Shown here one piece after another: positions 1-9,126 of a stretch of 62,816 nucleotides of DNA; within the stretch, counting starts at the first letter, position 1; every line of letters starts with the position of its first letter. Position numbers and translations under genes: made by a program. Source of the DNA: Clostridiaceae bacterium (GTDB taxonomy: Bacteria; Bacillota; Clostridia; Acetivibrionales; DUMB01); contig DUMB01000073.1 in assembly GCA_012840085.1 (NCBI GenBank), positions 1 to 62,816 on the forward strand, read 5' to 3'. A model generated the notes under the pieces. That model was not told the origin of the DNA and did not search any database. It saw only the letters and a list, made by a program, of their open reading frames with translations.

Positions 1-120
<120 letters not shown>

Positions 121-122
121 GC

Positions 123-162
123 AAAAAGCTTCTCTCTAAAAAATATTAGAGAGAAGCTTTTC
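123..162 (-). terminator. Rho-independent terminator of the sod gene
   Basis: A 16-bp nearly perfect stem (123-139 with 146-161) around an AAATA loop has T tracts on both sides, so it can work in both directions. It lies 18 nt after the superoxide dismutase stop codon. Confidence 0.85.
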
Positions 163-179
163 TTACTCCATATACATGA

Positions 180-857
180 TTACCCTAAGCTCATAATTAC
201 TCCGCATGCCAGCCTTTTGCCGGCGTTACCCGATGGCTGTGTCCTGTAATCATCCGGATTTTCATGAATAATTACCGATTTGCCCACCACGTCCTTGGGT
301 TTGAATTTATTCGTAAAGAAGGACATCACAGCACGGCCGTTATTTGAAAACAGCACAGGAAAATCGCCTGCATGGTTCCCATGGGGCTGGTTGGTTGGGT
401 TCCAGTGTTGCCCTGCTTGCATGAAGGGATCGTCCTGGCTCCCCTCCTGACAGTTTCCAAATTCATGGATATGAAAACCATGAGGGCCTACCGGCTGTTT
501 CCCATCTGATGCAGGCTGGTATGGAGGAAGTCCTGTAACATAGACATTAACCATCGTTCCCCCGGGAATATCTATAAAGTAAACAACCCCCTGAATTTCC
601 GGTGCCAATGGGCCGCCTCTGATTCTCGCCACTGCATTTTGACCTCTGTTGCCGAATTTAGGGCACATCATGGGCATTCCCCCTGGTTGTTTGAATATCT
701 GCATCTGTTTCTCTGTCTGCACTCCCGGCTGTATTCCCGGATGGAGCCCGGCCTGTACATCCTGCACAGGAAATGCTGTTGAGGAGTGTGTCAAAGGCAA
801 GGCAATACACATGCGCGTTCCGGTGCAGTCATATGGCTGAATATAATAATTTGACAT
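180..857 (-). CDS. Cu/Zn superoxide dismutase family protein
   Basis: Converts superoxide to oxygen and hydrogen peroxide. All metal ligands of the family are visible: GFHIHEFGNC (two Cu histidines and the first disulfide Cys), QHWNP (bridging His), PHGNHAGDFP (zinc His/His/Asp) and IIHENPDDY (last Cu His); RLACGVI supplies the second Cys. The start is the ATG at 857 preceded by GGAGG at 866-870; a longer frame to 896 lacks a ribosome site. The protein is 225 aa, of which about the first 75 residues are an N-terminal extension (MSNYYIQPY..., with a Met/Cys-rich GGMPMMCP patch). No signal peptide is evident, although most bacterial Cu/Zn enzymes are exported. A spore-associated or cell-surface location is possible but only inferred. 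Monocistronic. Confidence 0.9.
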   Translation of the reverse strand: MSNYYIQPYDCTGTRMCIALPLTHSSTAFPVQDVQAGLHPGIQPGVQTEKQMQIFKQPGGMPMMCPKFGNRGQNAVARIRGGPLAPEIQGVVYFIDIPGGTMVNVYVTGLPPYQPASDGKQPVGPHGFHIHEFGNCQEGSQDDPFMQAGQHWNPTNQPHGNHAGDFPVLFSNNGRAVMSFFTNKFKPKDVVGKSVIIHENPDDYRTQPSGNAGKRLACGVIMSLG

Positions 858-934
858 ATTAAAAACCTCCAAATATATACATAAACCCAAGACCAAATAA
901 GTATCCTTCTTAATATATTATGTAAATTTAAGAA

Positions 935-1025
935 GATGTGTTAACAATTGTTAGTGATTAATAGTGATTCTTAGTAATTGTTAATAATTGCTAATGATTG
1001 CTAATGGATAGTTAATGATAAATGA
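935..1025. repeat. Degenerate short tandem repeat upstream of sod
   Basis: Repeated TTAGTGATTAATAG/TTGCTAATGATTGC-like units of about 10-14 nt fill part of the 380-nt gap between sod and the operon terminator. The sod promoter should lie in this gap, but I see no convincing -35/-10 pair. The rest of 858-1236 is featureless AT-rich DNA. Confidence 0.5.
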
Positions 1026-1235
1026 AAACAACTGCAGGTAAAATAAATCCAATAACGATATTGAAGGGTATAGCAAAATAATTGAAAAATTGCTGCAATT
1101 CAAAAACATTTTTTGCGGGATACATTGAAAGCAGATATAAGAAAACAATGTATATATTTATAATCTCCTCGGAACAGGCATACTATCACCAAAATATTAT
1201 TTGTATAAATGCCCTATAATAAACATTGAAAAATA

Positions 1236-1296
1236 AAGGAAGGGGCAAAATTGTGCAATTTCTGAAATTGCGCAATTTTGCCCCTTCCTCTTTTTC
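1236..1296 (-). terminator. Strong terminator of the URO-D/ABC operon
   Basis: A very long stem (about 24 bp with one mismatch, 1238-1261 paired with 1265-1288) built from GGAAGGGGCAAAATTG and its complement is followed on the minus strand by TTTATTTTT. It sits 9 nt after the last gene of the operon. Confidence 0.9.
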
Positions 1297-1304
1297 TGAC
1301 TTGT

Positions 1305-2543
1305 TTATCTGTATTCGTCCACTGCCTCAAACATTGCGACAATGTTTTCAGGGGGAACATCAGGCATAATATTGTGTACAGTGTTGAATACAAATCCTCC
1401 GCCTGGAGCAAAAGCTTCAATATTTCTTCTCACATGGTCCCTTACCTGTTCCGGAGTGCCTTTATTCAGAATATACCGTGTATCACATCCGCCACCCCAG
1501 AAAGTAATGTCTTTACCAAATTCTCTTTTCAGTCTTTCCGGCTCCATATCTTTTGAACTTATCTGTACCGGGTTAATAATATCGTATCCCGCTTCAATTA
1601 AATCCGGAATGAGCTTATATATGGAACCGCACGAATGCAGGAATGTCTTCATATTGCTGTTTTTCTTGACATAGTCACACAGCATGGTATGCCTTGGTTT
1701 AAAAACTTTTCTATATATCTCCGGCGGCATGAAAGGCCCGCTATCCATACCCAAATCGTCGCCAAATCTTATGATATCTACTACATCGCCCACCGCTTGA
1801 CATACTTTTGAGAGTGTTGCCAGATGAATCTCCATTAACGCATCCAACAACCGCTCCACTTCAACAGGGTTAAGTACAAGATCCATCAGGAAATTGTCAA
1901 TACGCCTTAAAAATGTACCCCATTCAAATAAATTGCATCCGCACACAATCATTATGGCACGATCCGACTTTTCCCTCAATTCAATTGCTTTATCCCTCAG
2001 CTTTGCCCAGAAATCCTTGTCTTGTGCATTATCCCACGGGCTATGGGCAAGAGCCTGCCAATGCACCTTGTTCATGCTTTCGGTAAGATTTTTAAAGTCT
2101 TCAGGATAGCCATCCAGAAAAGGAAACAGCATCTGGTCAAAGAAGGTTGCTCCTTTGGGCATTTTAGCTATGGTTTCTCCGTCTTTACCATATACAACAT
2201 AGGAGCCGTCATCCTGCAAGACAGGCTTGAACCAGGCAGGATACTGTGCTTTACTGCCGTCAGGCAGAGATACATCATACCAGTCTTCATCCCGGTCATT
2301 AAACATTCTTCCAATGTCCAGAACATCAATTTTAAACCTGTCCAGGACATCCATTTCAAGCTGTGTTACCTGCTGCACCACATCATATACCTTGTTGCAT
2401 GTATTGGCAATTTTTAAATGCTTTACAAGGTTATTGTATGCTATTGCAGATATCCCTGAACTTGGAGTTGCGCCGAGATCAACCGCCAAATGATCAGGCT
2501 CCTTATGCGCTATGGCAGCTAAAACTCTTTCTCTGGAATTCAT
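1305..2543 (-). CDS. URO-D/MtaA-family protein, paralogue 1
   Basis: A 412-aa member of the uroporphyrinogen decarboxylase / cobalamin methyltransferase (MtaA, CmuA) superfamily. It has the H-S-C pair (H303, C305) in LHSCGS and a third cysteine in FWGGGCDT (C353), matching the H-x-C-Xn-C zinc site of the methyltransferase branch, which true HemE lacks. A methyl-transfer or thiol-activation role is therefore more likely than haem synthesis; the substrate is unknown. It is the last gene of the operon, after the mutarotase-like gene. The start at 2543 (MNSRERV) was chosen because it aligns with the N termini of such proteins; an AGGA lies about 12 nt upstream, and ATGs at 2552 and 2555 are alternatives. 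Confidence 0.8.
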   Translation of the reverse strand: MNSRERVLAAIAHKEPDHLAVDLGATPSSGISAIAYNNLVKHLKIANTCNKVYDVVQQVTQLEMDVLDRFKIDVLDIGRMFNDRDEDWYDVSLPDGSKAQYPAWFKPVLQDDGSYVVYGKDGETIAKMPKGATFFDQMLFPFLDGYPEDFKNLTESMNKVHWQALAHSPWDNAQDKDFWAKLRDKAIELREKSDRAIMIVCGCNLFEWGTFLRRIDNFLMDLVLNPVEVERLLDALMEIHLATLSKVCQAVGDVVDIIRFGDDLGMDSGPFMPPEIYRKVFKPRHTMLCDYVKKNSNMKTFLHSCGSIYKLIPDLIEAGYDIINPVQISSKDMEPERLKREFGKDITFWGGGCDTRYILNKGTPEQVRDHVRRNIEAFAPGGGFVFNTVHNIMPDVPPENIVAMFEAVDEYR

Positions 2544-2725
2544 AATTATCATCATCCTATTTTTCACTTATAATAATTTTTTTACCATATTATGCTTTAT
2601 TAAAGACTAATCACTGTATTTACATTATTAACTGCCATATTGCAGCTGATCCTGCCATTTGTTTGCCATGGACTCCATCAATGCAACCTGGCAGTTATGC
2701 ATAATACAAAAGCTCTGTCTTCACG

Positions 2726-3049
2726 TTAGTCTAAGTGGAAAACCTCTTCCATGTTTGCCCACCATTCACCTTCCGCTATCGTTTCCAAAGGTTCCTGGCA
2801 TGGTTTGCAAACATCCCACCACTTCTGTGTTACAGGGTCTGCTGCCATTTTTGCCATATCCGCTTCAAAGTCATTTCCTACATATTCAAAGTATGCAAAT
2901 AGGTAACCATCTTTATAGAATATTGAATAGTTGTTTATGTTGCATTCCTTTATCATTTTCAGTACATCCGGCCATGCATTTGCGTGAAGCTTTTTATATT
3001 CCTCTAATTTTTCAGGCTTAACCTTTATTACCTGTCCATATCTCTTCAT
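2726..3049 (-). CDS. L-rhamnose mutarotase-like protein (RhaM family)
   Basis: A 107-aa protein of the RhaM family, dimeric alpha/beta-barrel enzymes that interconvert the anomers of L-rhamnose. The family's Y18 and H22 are at exactly the expected places (EEYKKLHANAWP), and the KWW signature (QKWWDVCKPCQ) is present. It starts with a good TAAGGAGG ribosome site. It lies between two URO-D-like genes and shares their operon with a sugar ABC importer, so the imported compound is probably a deoxy-sugar or another sugar whose anomers must be exchanged. Rhamnose itself is not proven, because no rhaA/rhaB/rhaD genes are nearby. The 182-nt gap to the next gene holds nothing recognisable. Confidence 0.85.
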   Translation of the reverse strand: MKRYGQVIKVKPEKLEEYKKLHANAWPDVLKMIKECNINNYSIFYKDGYLFAYFEYVGNDFEADMAKMAADPVTQKWWDVCKPCQEPLETIAEGEWWANMEEVFHLD

Positions 3050-3067
3050 TGCATATACCTCCTTATA

Positions 3068-4228
3068 TTATTCAAGCTTTTCAAGTTCCTTTTTGATTCT
3101 GTCCATATCCAGCGGATATGTACCGTATTCACGTAAAGTCTCAACAGCGAACTTGTAGCTTTCAGGGTCTACATCACTGCTGACTGAATGGTCGGATTGG
3201 AATATCCAGCCTCCGCCTTGTGCTGCCTGAAGTTTATAAAGCACTTCCTTCTTGATTCCATCACGATTTCCTTCTTCCAGCACTCTAACGTCTATATTCC
3301 CGACAAAAGCAAGACGGTTGCCATATTCTTTCTTTAATTCCACTACGTCAAGACCTGATTTGGCTTCCAAGGGATTATATCCGTCCAGGCCAATCTCTAT
3401 AAAATCTTCATAAATCTTTGTTGCATTGCCGCATCCATGATATACAACCATTAGGTTGTTGGCATGGCACAAGTCTATCAAAGCCTTTACATGAGGTTTA
3501 AACAGCTCTCTCCATGTATCGGGGTTAAAGAACATTCCATTGCGATATGCAACATCCCCCCATATATACATCCCTGAAAGCCTTCCTCTTCCAGCTTCAA
3601 TCTGGGCTTTACACAATTCAAGATTAAACTTTCCTATTCTGTCAACAAAGTCTTTGAACAGTTCAGGCTCCTCTGCCATCCAGCAAAGTGCATTGACAGT
3701 CCCTATTACCCTCCACAGATATTCATATGGTTCACATACAGAACCAAATATTGCAAAATCATCTGCATAAGAATTAACCCTTTCATCCCAGGAAGGAATA
3801 TTTCTGAGCAAAGTGTCCCCTACACAGTTTATCTGGTCATCTCCACCACTGAAAAAACGTCTTGGGTCTGCCGGGTCATCAAATTCAAACTTTGCCATGT
3901 CCTCCGGGCTATTAACGGAAAAGCTCTCGAAATGCGGCATAGGTGCCGTTCCGGATCTTCTTATAGTGGCTTCAAAGCCTGTTTTGACAACTATGTCCTC
4001 TCCCTTTTCCATAATAATCTCAAAAGGCTTTATATGTGGGTCCATATTGGGATTAATAACTACGTAATCCAGGTCAAAAAATCTGTATGGATCAAAATCC
4101 TGTCCCCATTTTTCCTTGCATTTCAGTAAAAAACCTGTCCAGAAGAATTCACCTATCGGTACCCTGTCACCTTCCTTATGAGAAAGTGCAAGCCGCAGTC
4201 TGTTAATTTTTTCTTCAATCTTACCCAT
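3068..4228 (-). CDS. URO-D/MtaA-family protein, paralogue 2
   Basis: A 386-aa URO-D superfamily protein. The H-x-C pair is H264/C266 (YHGCGN), but I see no third cysteine near the C terminus; the region after it reads FQSDHSVSSD. This is the most divergent of the four paralogues, with a long Asp/Phe-rich central section and a C-terminal charged helix. The ribosome site AGAGG precedes the ATG at 4228. The gene lies 18 nt upstream of the mutarotase gene and 22 nt downstream of paralogue 3, so co-transcription is very likely. The family assignment is firm; substrate and reaction are unknown. Confidence 0.8.
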   Translation of the reverse strand: MGKIEEKINRLRLALSHKEGDRVPIGEFFWTGFLLKCKEKWGQDFDPYRFFDLDYVVINPNMDPHIKPFEIIMEKGEDIVVKTGFEATIRRSGTAPMPHFESFSVNSPEDMAKFEFDDPADPRRFFSGGDDQINCVGDTLLRNIPSWDERVNSYADDFAIFGSVCEPYEYLWRVIGTVNALCWMAEEPELFKDFVDRIGKFNLELCKAQIEAGRGRLSGMYIWGDVAYRNGMFFNPDTWRELFKPHVKALIDLCHANNLMVVYHGCGNATKIYEDFIEIGLDGYNPLEAKSGLDVVELKKEYGNRLAFVGNIDVRVLEEGNRDGIKKEVLYKLQAAQGGGWIFQSDHSVSSDVDPESYKFAVETLREYGTYPLDMDRIKKELEKLE

Positions 4229-4250
4229 TAATGATTTCCTCTCCCTTCAA

Positions 4251-5366
4251 TCAATATGTGCATTCTCTTGCTGCTTCACCATATGCAATAAGATTCTCTT
4301 TAGGAGCGTCAAAGAAATGATCGCAGGTTGACATAATATATCCGCCGCCTTTTCCAAAAATCTCAAATAACCTGTGAACCTCTTTTTTAACGTCTTCTGG
4401 TTTGCCTTTTTCCAGGAAATTTATCTGATCCATTCCCCCGATAAGTGCAACTTTTCCATGGAGTGCCTCGTAAGCTTCAGGGCCTTCAATGTTACCTCCT
4501 ATACTTGCGGGAGACAATGTCTCCGAAGCATCCGTGCCGGTAGCAACAATCAGGTCAAATATTCCTTTCATTCCTCCGCAGGTATGATAGGATGATATTT
4601 GTCCAACATCATGAAGCGCATCATGTATTTTTTTATCATACGGGAGACAGAATTCCTCAAACATTGACGGGGATATCAGAGTTGATGACGCTGCCCCTCC
4701 ACCAGTTTCTATGAGGTCGAATTTTGCACCTTTTAAAGACTCGTAAATGAACTGCAATTTCTTTTCCAAAAGTATTCCCAATAATTCATGCACCCAATCG
4801 GGCTGATCAAATGCAGCATAAATCATTTTATCTTCACCGTAATAGCAACAAGCCTGCTGCCAGCATCCTGCCTGTTCACCCCATACAAATCCTCTCAGTA
4901 TGCCTGCATCTCCAACTTCATCATATCTCTTCTCAATGTCTTTCTTATCCAATTTGGGAACAGGCAAATACTTCAGCAACTTTATATCATCATAATCCTT
5001 TATCAAAGGTTCTGTTATCCATGTTGTTTTCTGATTAGAACATGTCTTATATGTCAGATTTCCTTCAGGAGTTTGCACTGTATGACTCAGTACCGTATTA
5101 TTAATGTCATCATCAATAATTTCCACTATATCTATCCACTCATCTGAAAACTTTTTGCTTTCTTTAAAGGCCATAAACTGTGTCTGACCCATATTGTCAA
5201 AGTAGGAAATCGACGCATCCAGACCGCACGCCTTAAAAGCTTCCACGTCGCTTATTCCGTTCATATAATACTTTAAATGATAGGGCTGCCATTGATGTAC
5301 AGTAGCAGGCAGATGATCAGGAATGCCCTTTTTCAGACATGTGAGCAAGCGTTCTTTCGATGTCAC
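4251..5366 (-). CDS. URO-D/MtaA-family protein, paralogue 3
   Basis: A 371-aa URO-D superfamily protein with a complete candidate zinc site: H261/C263 (YHTCGG) and a C-terminal cysteine C348 (IMSTCDHFFDAP), the arrangement found in corrinoid-dependent methyltransferases such as MtaA. No corrinoid-binding protein gene is in the window, so any partner would be elsewhere. The start is a GTG at 5366 with GGGGGG about 8 nt before it. It follows the solute-binding-protein gene after a hairpin at 5393-5422, which suggests the enzymes are expressed at a different level from the binding protein. Confidence 0.8.
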   Translation of the reverse strand: MTSKERLLTCLKKGIPDHLPATVHQWQPYHLKYYMNGISDVEAFKACGLDASISYFDNMGQTQFMAFKESKKFSDEWIDIVEIIDDDINNTVLSHTVQTPEGNLTYKTCSNQKTTWITEPLIKDYDDIKLLKYLPVPKLDKKDIEKRYDEVGDAGILRGFVWGEQAGCWQQACCYYGEDKMIYAAFDQPDWVHELLGILLEKKLQFIYESLKGAKFDLIETGGGAASSTLISPSMFEEFCLPYDKKIHDALHDVGQISSYHTCGGMKGIFDLIVATGTDASETLSPASIGGNIEGPEAYEALHGKVALIGGMDQINFLEKGKPEDVKKEVHRLFEIFGKGGGYIMSTCDHFFDAPKENLIAYGEAARECTY

Positions 5367-5392
5367 TGATAAAGCCCCCCTTTTACTTAAAT

Positions 5393-5422
5393 ACAGTCAT
5401 GGATACACAGATCCATGACTGT
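5393..5422 (-). other. Perfect 12-bp hairpin after the solute-binding gene
   Basis: ACAGTCATGGAT and its exact complement enclose a 6-nt loop. No T tract follows on the minus strand, so it is more likely an mRNA-stabilising or partial-termination stem than a full terminator. It separates the binding-protein gene from the URO-D genes. Confidence 0.6.
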
Positions 5423-5482
5423 ATTCTGTTTTATTTAAAGCAGCTTGTTTAATACAGTTTGCTGCCAATCCACGCACATAAA

Positions 5483-6715
5483 TTACCACTGTGCAGGCAT
5501 ATATTCTTCTACGTTTTCTTTTGTAATAATAGCCTGAGGCAGATAGAATGCTGCGTTTTTATCCAGTTCTACACCGTTGAAGTAGTCTGCTGCCACCTTT
5601 ATCGGAATAGCACCGTCTGCTTCAGCTGACTGATAGGTAATAGCAAACAATTTACCCTGTTTTACTAAGTCCATACCAACTTTTGAGTTGCCGGCTGCGA
5701 TAATCTTTATGTCAGTTCTGCCGTCTTCTTCACAAGCCTGGGTAGCTCCAAGAGCCTGAGCAGAGTCGTCAGCCAAAACTATGCAAGTAAGTTCATCGCC
5801 GAATCTTGTGATCCAGTCGGAAACAACCTGCTTAACTTTTGGTGCATCAAATCCCGGGGACTGGATATCAAGTGTTTTCATATCCGGGTAGTTTTCTTCA
5901 TAGTATTTGACCACGTTTGTACATCTGGCAAAGTAGGGAGAACCGCCTGGGATGTGTGTGATATACCCAACACCGGCTTTTCCGCCAACGGCGTCAGCAA
6001 GGTGCTTAGCCAGCTTTTTAAACTGACCGAAATCATCAGGTGCTGTTATAGCCAGAACGTATTTCATGGCTTCATCGGTTGGAATCATATTAAATGCGAT
6101 TGCCGGTATACCTGCATCATACAGCTTTTTGAACTGCTGTACACTTGCTTTGGCATCCAAAGGAGAAAGTAAAACTAAATCCGGCTTTTCAGCAATAGCT
6201 TTATCAATAAACTGATTCTGTTGATTCAAGTCTCCATTTGGATTCCAGATATCCAAATCTACTTTATAGGTCTCCGCAGCCATTTTTGCACCGTTGGATA
6301 CAGCTGTCCAATATGGATGTTCTGACTGGTGTATCATAATTATTCTTTTTCCTATTATTCCGTCTTTGGGAGAAGGAATCATAGGCAATTTTTCAGTTGT
6401 TCTTCCGGCATATTCAATGTTCCACAGTTCCAGTTCTTCCTTGTCCGTTGGTTTTGGTGGCACCGGTCTTGTCTCTCCATAAATAAGCAATGGCTGTCCG
6501 TCGCTTCCCTTAACGTCTGAAATGTCAATCTTGAGGGACTCTTCCAGGTTGCTGCTTTTTGCGCCTTCATTGCTGCCTTTATCAGTTTTTGTTTCCGTTG
6601 ACGTATCTTTTCCCTTATCTGTAGTTGTTTCCTTTCCTGCACCACAACCAGCAAAGGTTAGCATTAAGGCAAAAATAAGCATTGCGACAACACATACCGT
6701 CATTTTTCTTTTCAT
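5483..6715 (-). CDS. Sugar ABC transporter substrate-binding lipoprotein
   Basis: A 410-aa extracellular binding lipoprotein of the ribose/galactose type (Peripla_BP_4). It has a basic N terminus, a hydrophobic segment and the lipobox LTFAGC with the lipidated Cys at residue 24, then a Thr/Lys/Asp linker and a spacer of about 60 residues before the binding fold (GKRIIMIHQSEHPYW). The protein is longer than the usual ~320 aa because of this linker. The start is the ATG at 6715, with AGGAGG exactly 8 nt upstream; the open frame to 6733 is longer but lacks a site. It delivers the substrate to the two permeases encoded just upstream. Confidence 0.9.
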   Translation of the reverse strand: MKRKMTVCVVAMLIFALMLTFAGCGAGKETTTDKGKDTSTETKTDKGSNEGAKSSNLEESLKIDISDVKGSDGQPLLIYGETRPVPPKPTDKEELELWNIEYAGRTTEKLPMIPSPKDGIIGKRIIMIHQSEHPYWTAVSNGAKMAAETYKVDLDIWNPNGDLNQQNQFIDKAIAEKPDLVLLSPLDAKASVQQFKKLYDAGIPAIAFNMIPTDEAMKYVLAITAPDDFGQFKKLAKHLADAVGGKAGVGYITHIPGGSPYFARCTNVVKYYEENYPDMKTLDIQSPGFDAPKVKQVVSDWITRFGDELTCIVLADDSAQALGATQACEEDGRTDIKIIAAGNSKVGMDLVKQGKLFAITYQSAEADGAIPIKVAADYFNGVELDKNAAFYLPQAIITKENVEEYMPAQW

Positions 6716-6814
6716 AAATACGGCCTCCTTCAAATTTTTTATTTATTGCTATGCTGCTTTTAAGCAGCAATGGCTAAACATTAGTTATGATGGAATTGAC
6801 CTAATGCTGACGAT

Positions 6815-6912
6815 CAACTGAAAATTTTAATGATTGACTGTAATATTAATAACTGGCTGTATTATTGATAATTAACTGTCATATTAATGATTAACTGATT
6901 ATAATTATTAAC
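6815..6912 (-). repeat. 19-nt tandem repeats at the permease stop codon
   Basis: Five to six degenerate units of 18-20 nt (plus-strand consensus GATTAACTGTNATATTAAT) run from 6815 to the stop codon of the permease gene at 6908-6910; the last, partial unit contains that stop codon. They fill most of the 192-nt gap before the binding-protein gene. Confidence 0.8.
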
Positions 6913-8029
6913 AGGCACTTTTCCTTCTGGCTTTCAGTTCCGGTACTTCCTTCAGCAAAGCCGCCTTTGCCCCCTTCTTCAGGTTCTGTTTGTAAAGTGA
7001 GTAGGATTCATACAAAACTACTACAGCAAGCAGGACACCGGCTGCCAGCACCTGCGCATCAAATCCCATTCCCATAATGATAAGTCCGTTGAATATGGCC
7101 TGGATTGTCAAAACTGCAACCGTAGTATGAACCACACTTCCTCTCCCGCCTGTCAACTCAGTTCCGCCAATAATAGTGGAAGCAAGTACAATCATCAGGG
7201 GATTTATTCCTCTTTCGCCATAATTGGGCACTGCTGCATTCATGGATATCGCAAACATTACTCCTCCAAAGGCCGATGTAAAGCCTGAAAATATAAAAGT
7301 CCATATGATTTTTCTCTGCGTGTTGATTCCTGCATGCCATGCAGCTTCTTCATTACTTCCCACCATCAGAAGATCTCTGCCCCATTTTGCTTTTAGAAGA
7401 AGAACTTCAAAGAATATGACAATTATAACAGTGACCAGGAATCTAATCGTAAATACTTCCAGGTAAGGCACTTTTATAAAAGGGCGTTCCAAAATGTTCA
7501 CAAACAAGGTATTATCGGCACTTATTGTGTTACCTTTACAATATGTATAAACAAAGCCGGTTAATGCAGTCATCATGCCAATGGTCACAATAAATGAATG
7601 TATTCTGCCTTTAGCTACCAGCAGTCCATTGATAAGCCCAACCAATACACCTGCAGCCAATGCAATTAAAATTGCAACAATCCAACCTAATACAACAGCT
7701 TTTGTTCCAGCAGCCTCTCCGCCAAAAGCAGCGAAGAATCTGTTGAATTCTCCCATTGCTACTGCCGCACCGACATTAATTACTGCACCTATTGACAAGT
7801 CGAAGTTTCCGCCAATCATAACATACGTAAAGCCGATGCCTGCCATAATCGGCAGCAAGGCGGTTTTTATCATTGGAACTATATTACCTGTACCCAAAAA
7901 GTTCGGTGCACAAATAGACATTAAGATCATTATAAAAACAAGCAATACATAAGCCCTGTTATTATTCAGTTTTGATAAAATTAATGTCCTGTCTGCCTTA
8001 ATATTAATATTTTTAATTATATTACGCAT
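6908..8029 (-). CDS. Ribose-type ABC transporter permease (second)
   Basis: A 373-aa polytopic membrane protein of the RbsC/BPD_transp_2 family, with about ten hydrophobic segments and the typical glycine-rich stretch (IGGTELTGGRGSV). It pairs with the other permease to form the sugar channel in the cytoplasmic membrane. The ATG at 8029 is preferred over a GTG at 8035 because GGGGC lies 7 nt before it. Its first 8 nt overlap the end of the upstream permease gene, a sign of translational coupling. Confidence 0.9.
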   Translation of the reverse strand: MRNIIKNINIKADRTLILSKLNNNRAYVLLVFIMILMSICAPNFLGTGNIVPMIKTALLPIMAGIGFTYVMIGGNFDLSIGAVINVGAAVAMGEFNRFFAAFGGEAAGTKAVVLGWIVAILIALAAGVLVGLINGLLVAKGRIHSFIVTIGMMTALTGFVYTYCKGNTISADNTLFVNILERPFIKVPYLEVFTIRFLVTVIIVIFFEVLLLKAKWGRDLLMVGSNEEAAWHAGINTQRKIIWTFIFSGFTSAFGGVMFAISMNAAVPNYGERGINPLMIVLASTIIGGTELTGGRGSVVHTTVAVLTIQAIFNGLIIMGMGFDAQVLAAGVLLAVVVLYESYSLYKQNLKKGAKAALLKEVPELKARRKSAC

Positions 8030-9113
8030 AGTCACGCCCCAACTTTCTTAATGATTTAGCATTTACATATACAACCAGAATAAATATTGCTCCTGTTATC
8101 ATTTTTTGAGTGAATGTTCCTATGCCGATTAATGTAAGAATATTGCTAATAAGGCCGAGGGTAAACACTCCGCCGAATACGCCTGCCATGTTGCCCCTGC
8201 CGCCTGCAAGGCTCATGCCTCCCAGAATAAGAGCTGTTACAGCCTGGAAATCGTAGCCCTGTCCTACATAAAACGCTCCAACCTGGTTTAATGAGGTCAT
8301 GAAGATACCACCTATAGCTGCACACACCGAAGAAACAATGAAAGCAAACATAACGGTTCTTGTACAATTGATACCTGACATTTTTGCCACATTATAGTTG
8401 GAACCAACAACTTTGAGCTGATTTCCGAAAGTTGTCTTGGACATTACGATATAGCCTGCAATCATGACAGCAAACATTACATATAAAACGAGGGGAGCTC
8501 CCAAAGGATATGTCTGGGCAAGGCCGTTAAAAGCAGCTGCCCTTGCTTCCAAATCTATATTTAATATATTTGGATCCAGCTTATACATTAAAGGAAGGAA
8601 GAATCCCGTCTTATATGTCTGCTCATTCGCCATGTCGGGATATATCTGCGTTCCGTGATACGACCATCTTACAAGCCCTTCTAATATAAAGTTCATTGCC
8701 ATTGTCCAGATAACTGAATTGCATCTTATCTTTCCAATAACAAAACCGTTAATGGAACCAATTATAATCCCTGTAATTACTGCGGCAATTATGCCGTATA
8801 TCAAGCCATATCGCATGAATTCAACACAAATAACACCGGAAATGGCCATAGTCATGGGGGCTGACATGTCAGCATAGTGCCCGCTGTAGATTACAAATGC
8901 AATACCTGTTGCGACAATACCCAGATACGAAACTGCATTTAAAATATTCAGCAAATTACTGCCGCTTAAGAATTTTGGTGATACAATTATTCCAAATACA
9001 GCTAGAATTGCTATCATGAAAAATACTCCAAATTTAGTTACAATGGTACTAAATAAATCCAGCTTTATTCTTCTGGTATCTTTATTTACTTCATAGCATA
9101 CGTTTTCTTCCAC
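8022..9113 (-). CDS. Ribose-type ABC transporter permease (first)
   Basis: A 363-aa RbsC/BPD_transp_2 family permease with the SLAGGRGNMAG motif near the C terminus. The start is a GTG at 9113: AGGAGG at 9122-9127 stands exactly 8 nt before it and overlaps the TGA of the ATPase gene. The longer open frame to 9173 would overlap that ATPase gene by 47 nt and has no ribosome site. Two different permeases suggest a heterodimeric channel, as in autoinducer-2 or xylitol-type importers of this subfamily. Confidence 0.9.
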   Translation of the reverse strand: MEENVCYEVNKDTRRIKLDLFSTIVTKFGVFFMIAILAVFGIIVSPKFLSGSNLLNILNAVSYLGIVATGIAFVIYSGHYADMSAPMTMAISGVICVEFMRYGLIYGIIAAVITGIIIGSINGFVIGKIRCNSVIWTMAMNFILEGLVRWSYHGTQIYPDMANEQTYKTGFFLPLMYKLDPNILNIDLEARAAAFNGLAQTYPLGAPLVLYVMFAVMIAGYIVMSKTTFGNQLKVVGSNYNVAKMSGINCTRTVMFAFIVSSVCAAIGGIFMTSLNQVGAFYVGQGYDFQAVTALILGGMSLAGGRGNMAGVFGGVFTLGLISNILTLIGIGTFTQKMITGAIFILVVYVNAKSLRKLGRDYA

Positions 9114-9126
9114 AGAAAACACCTCC

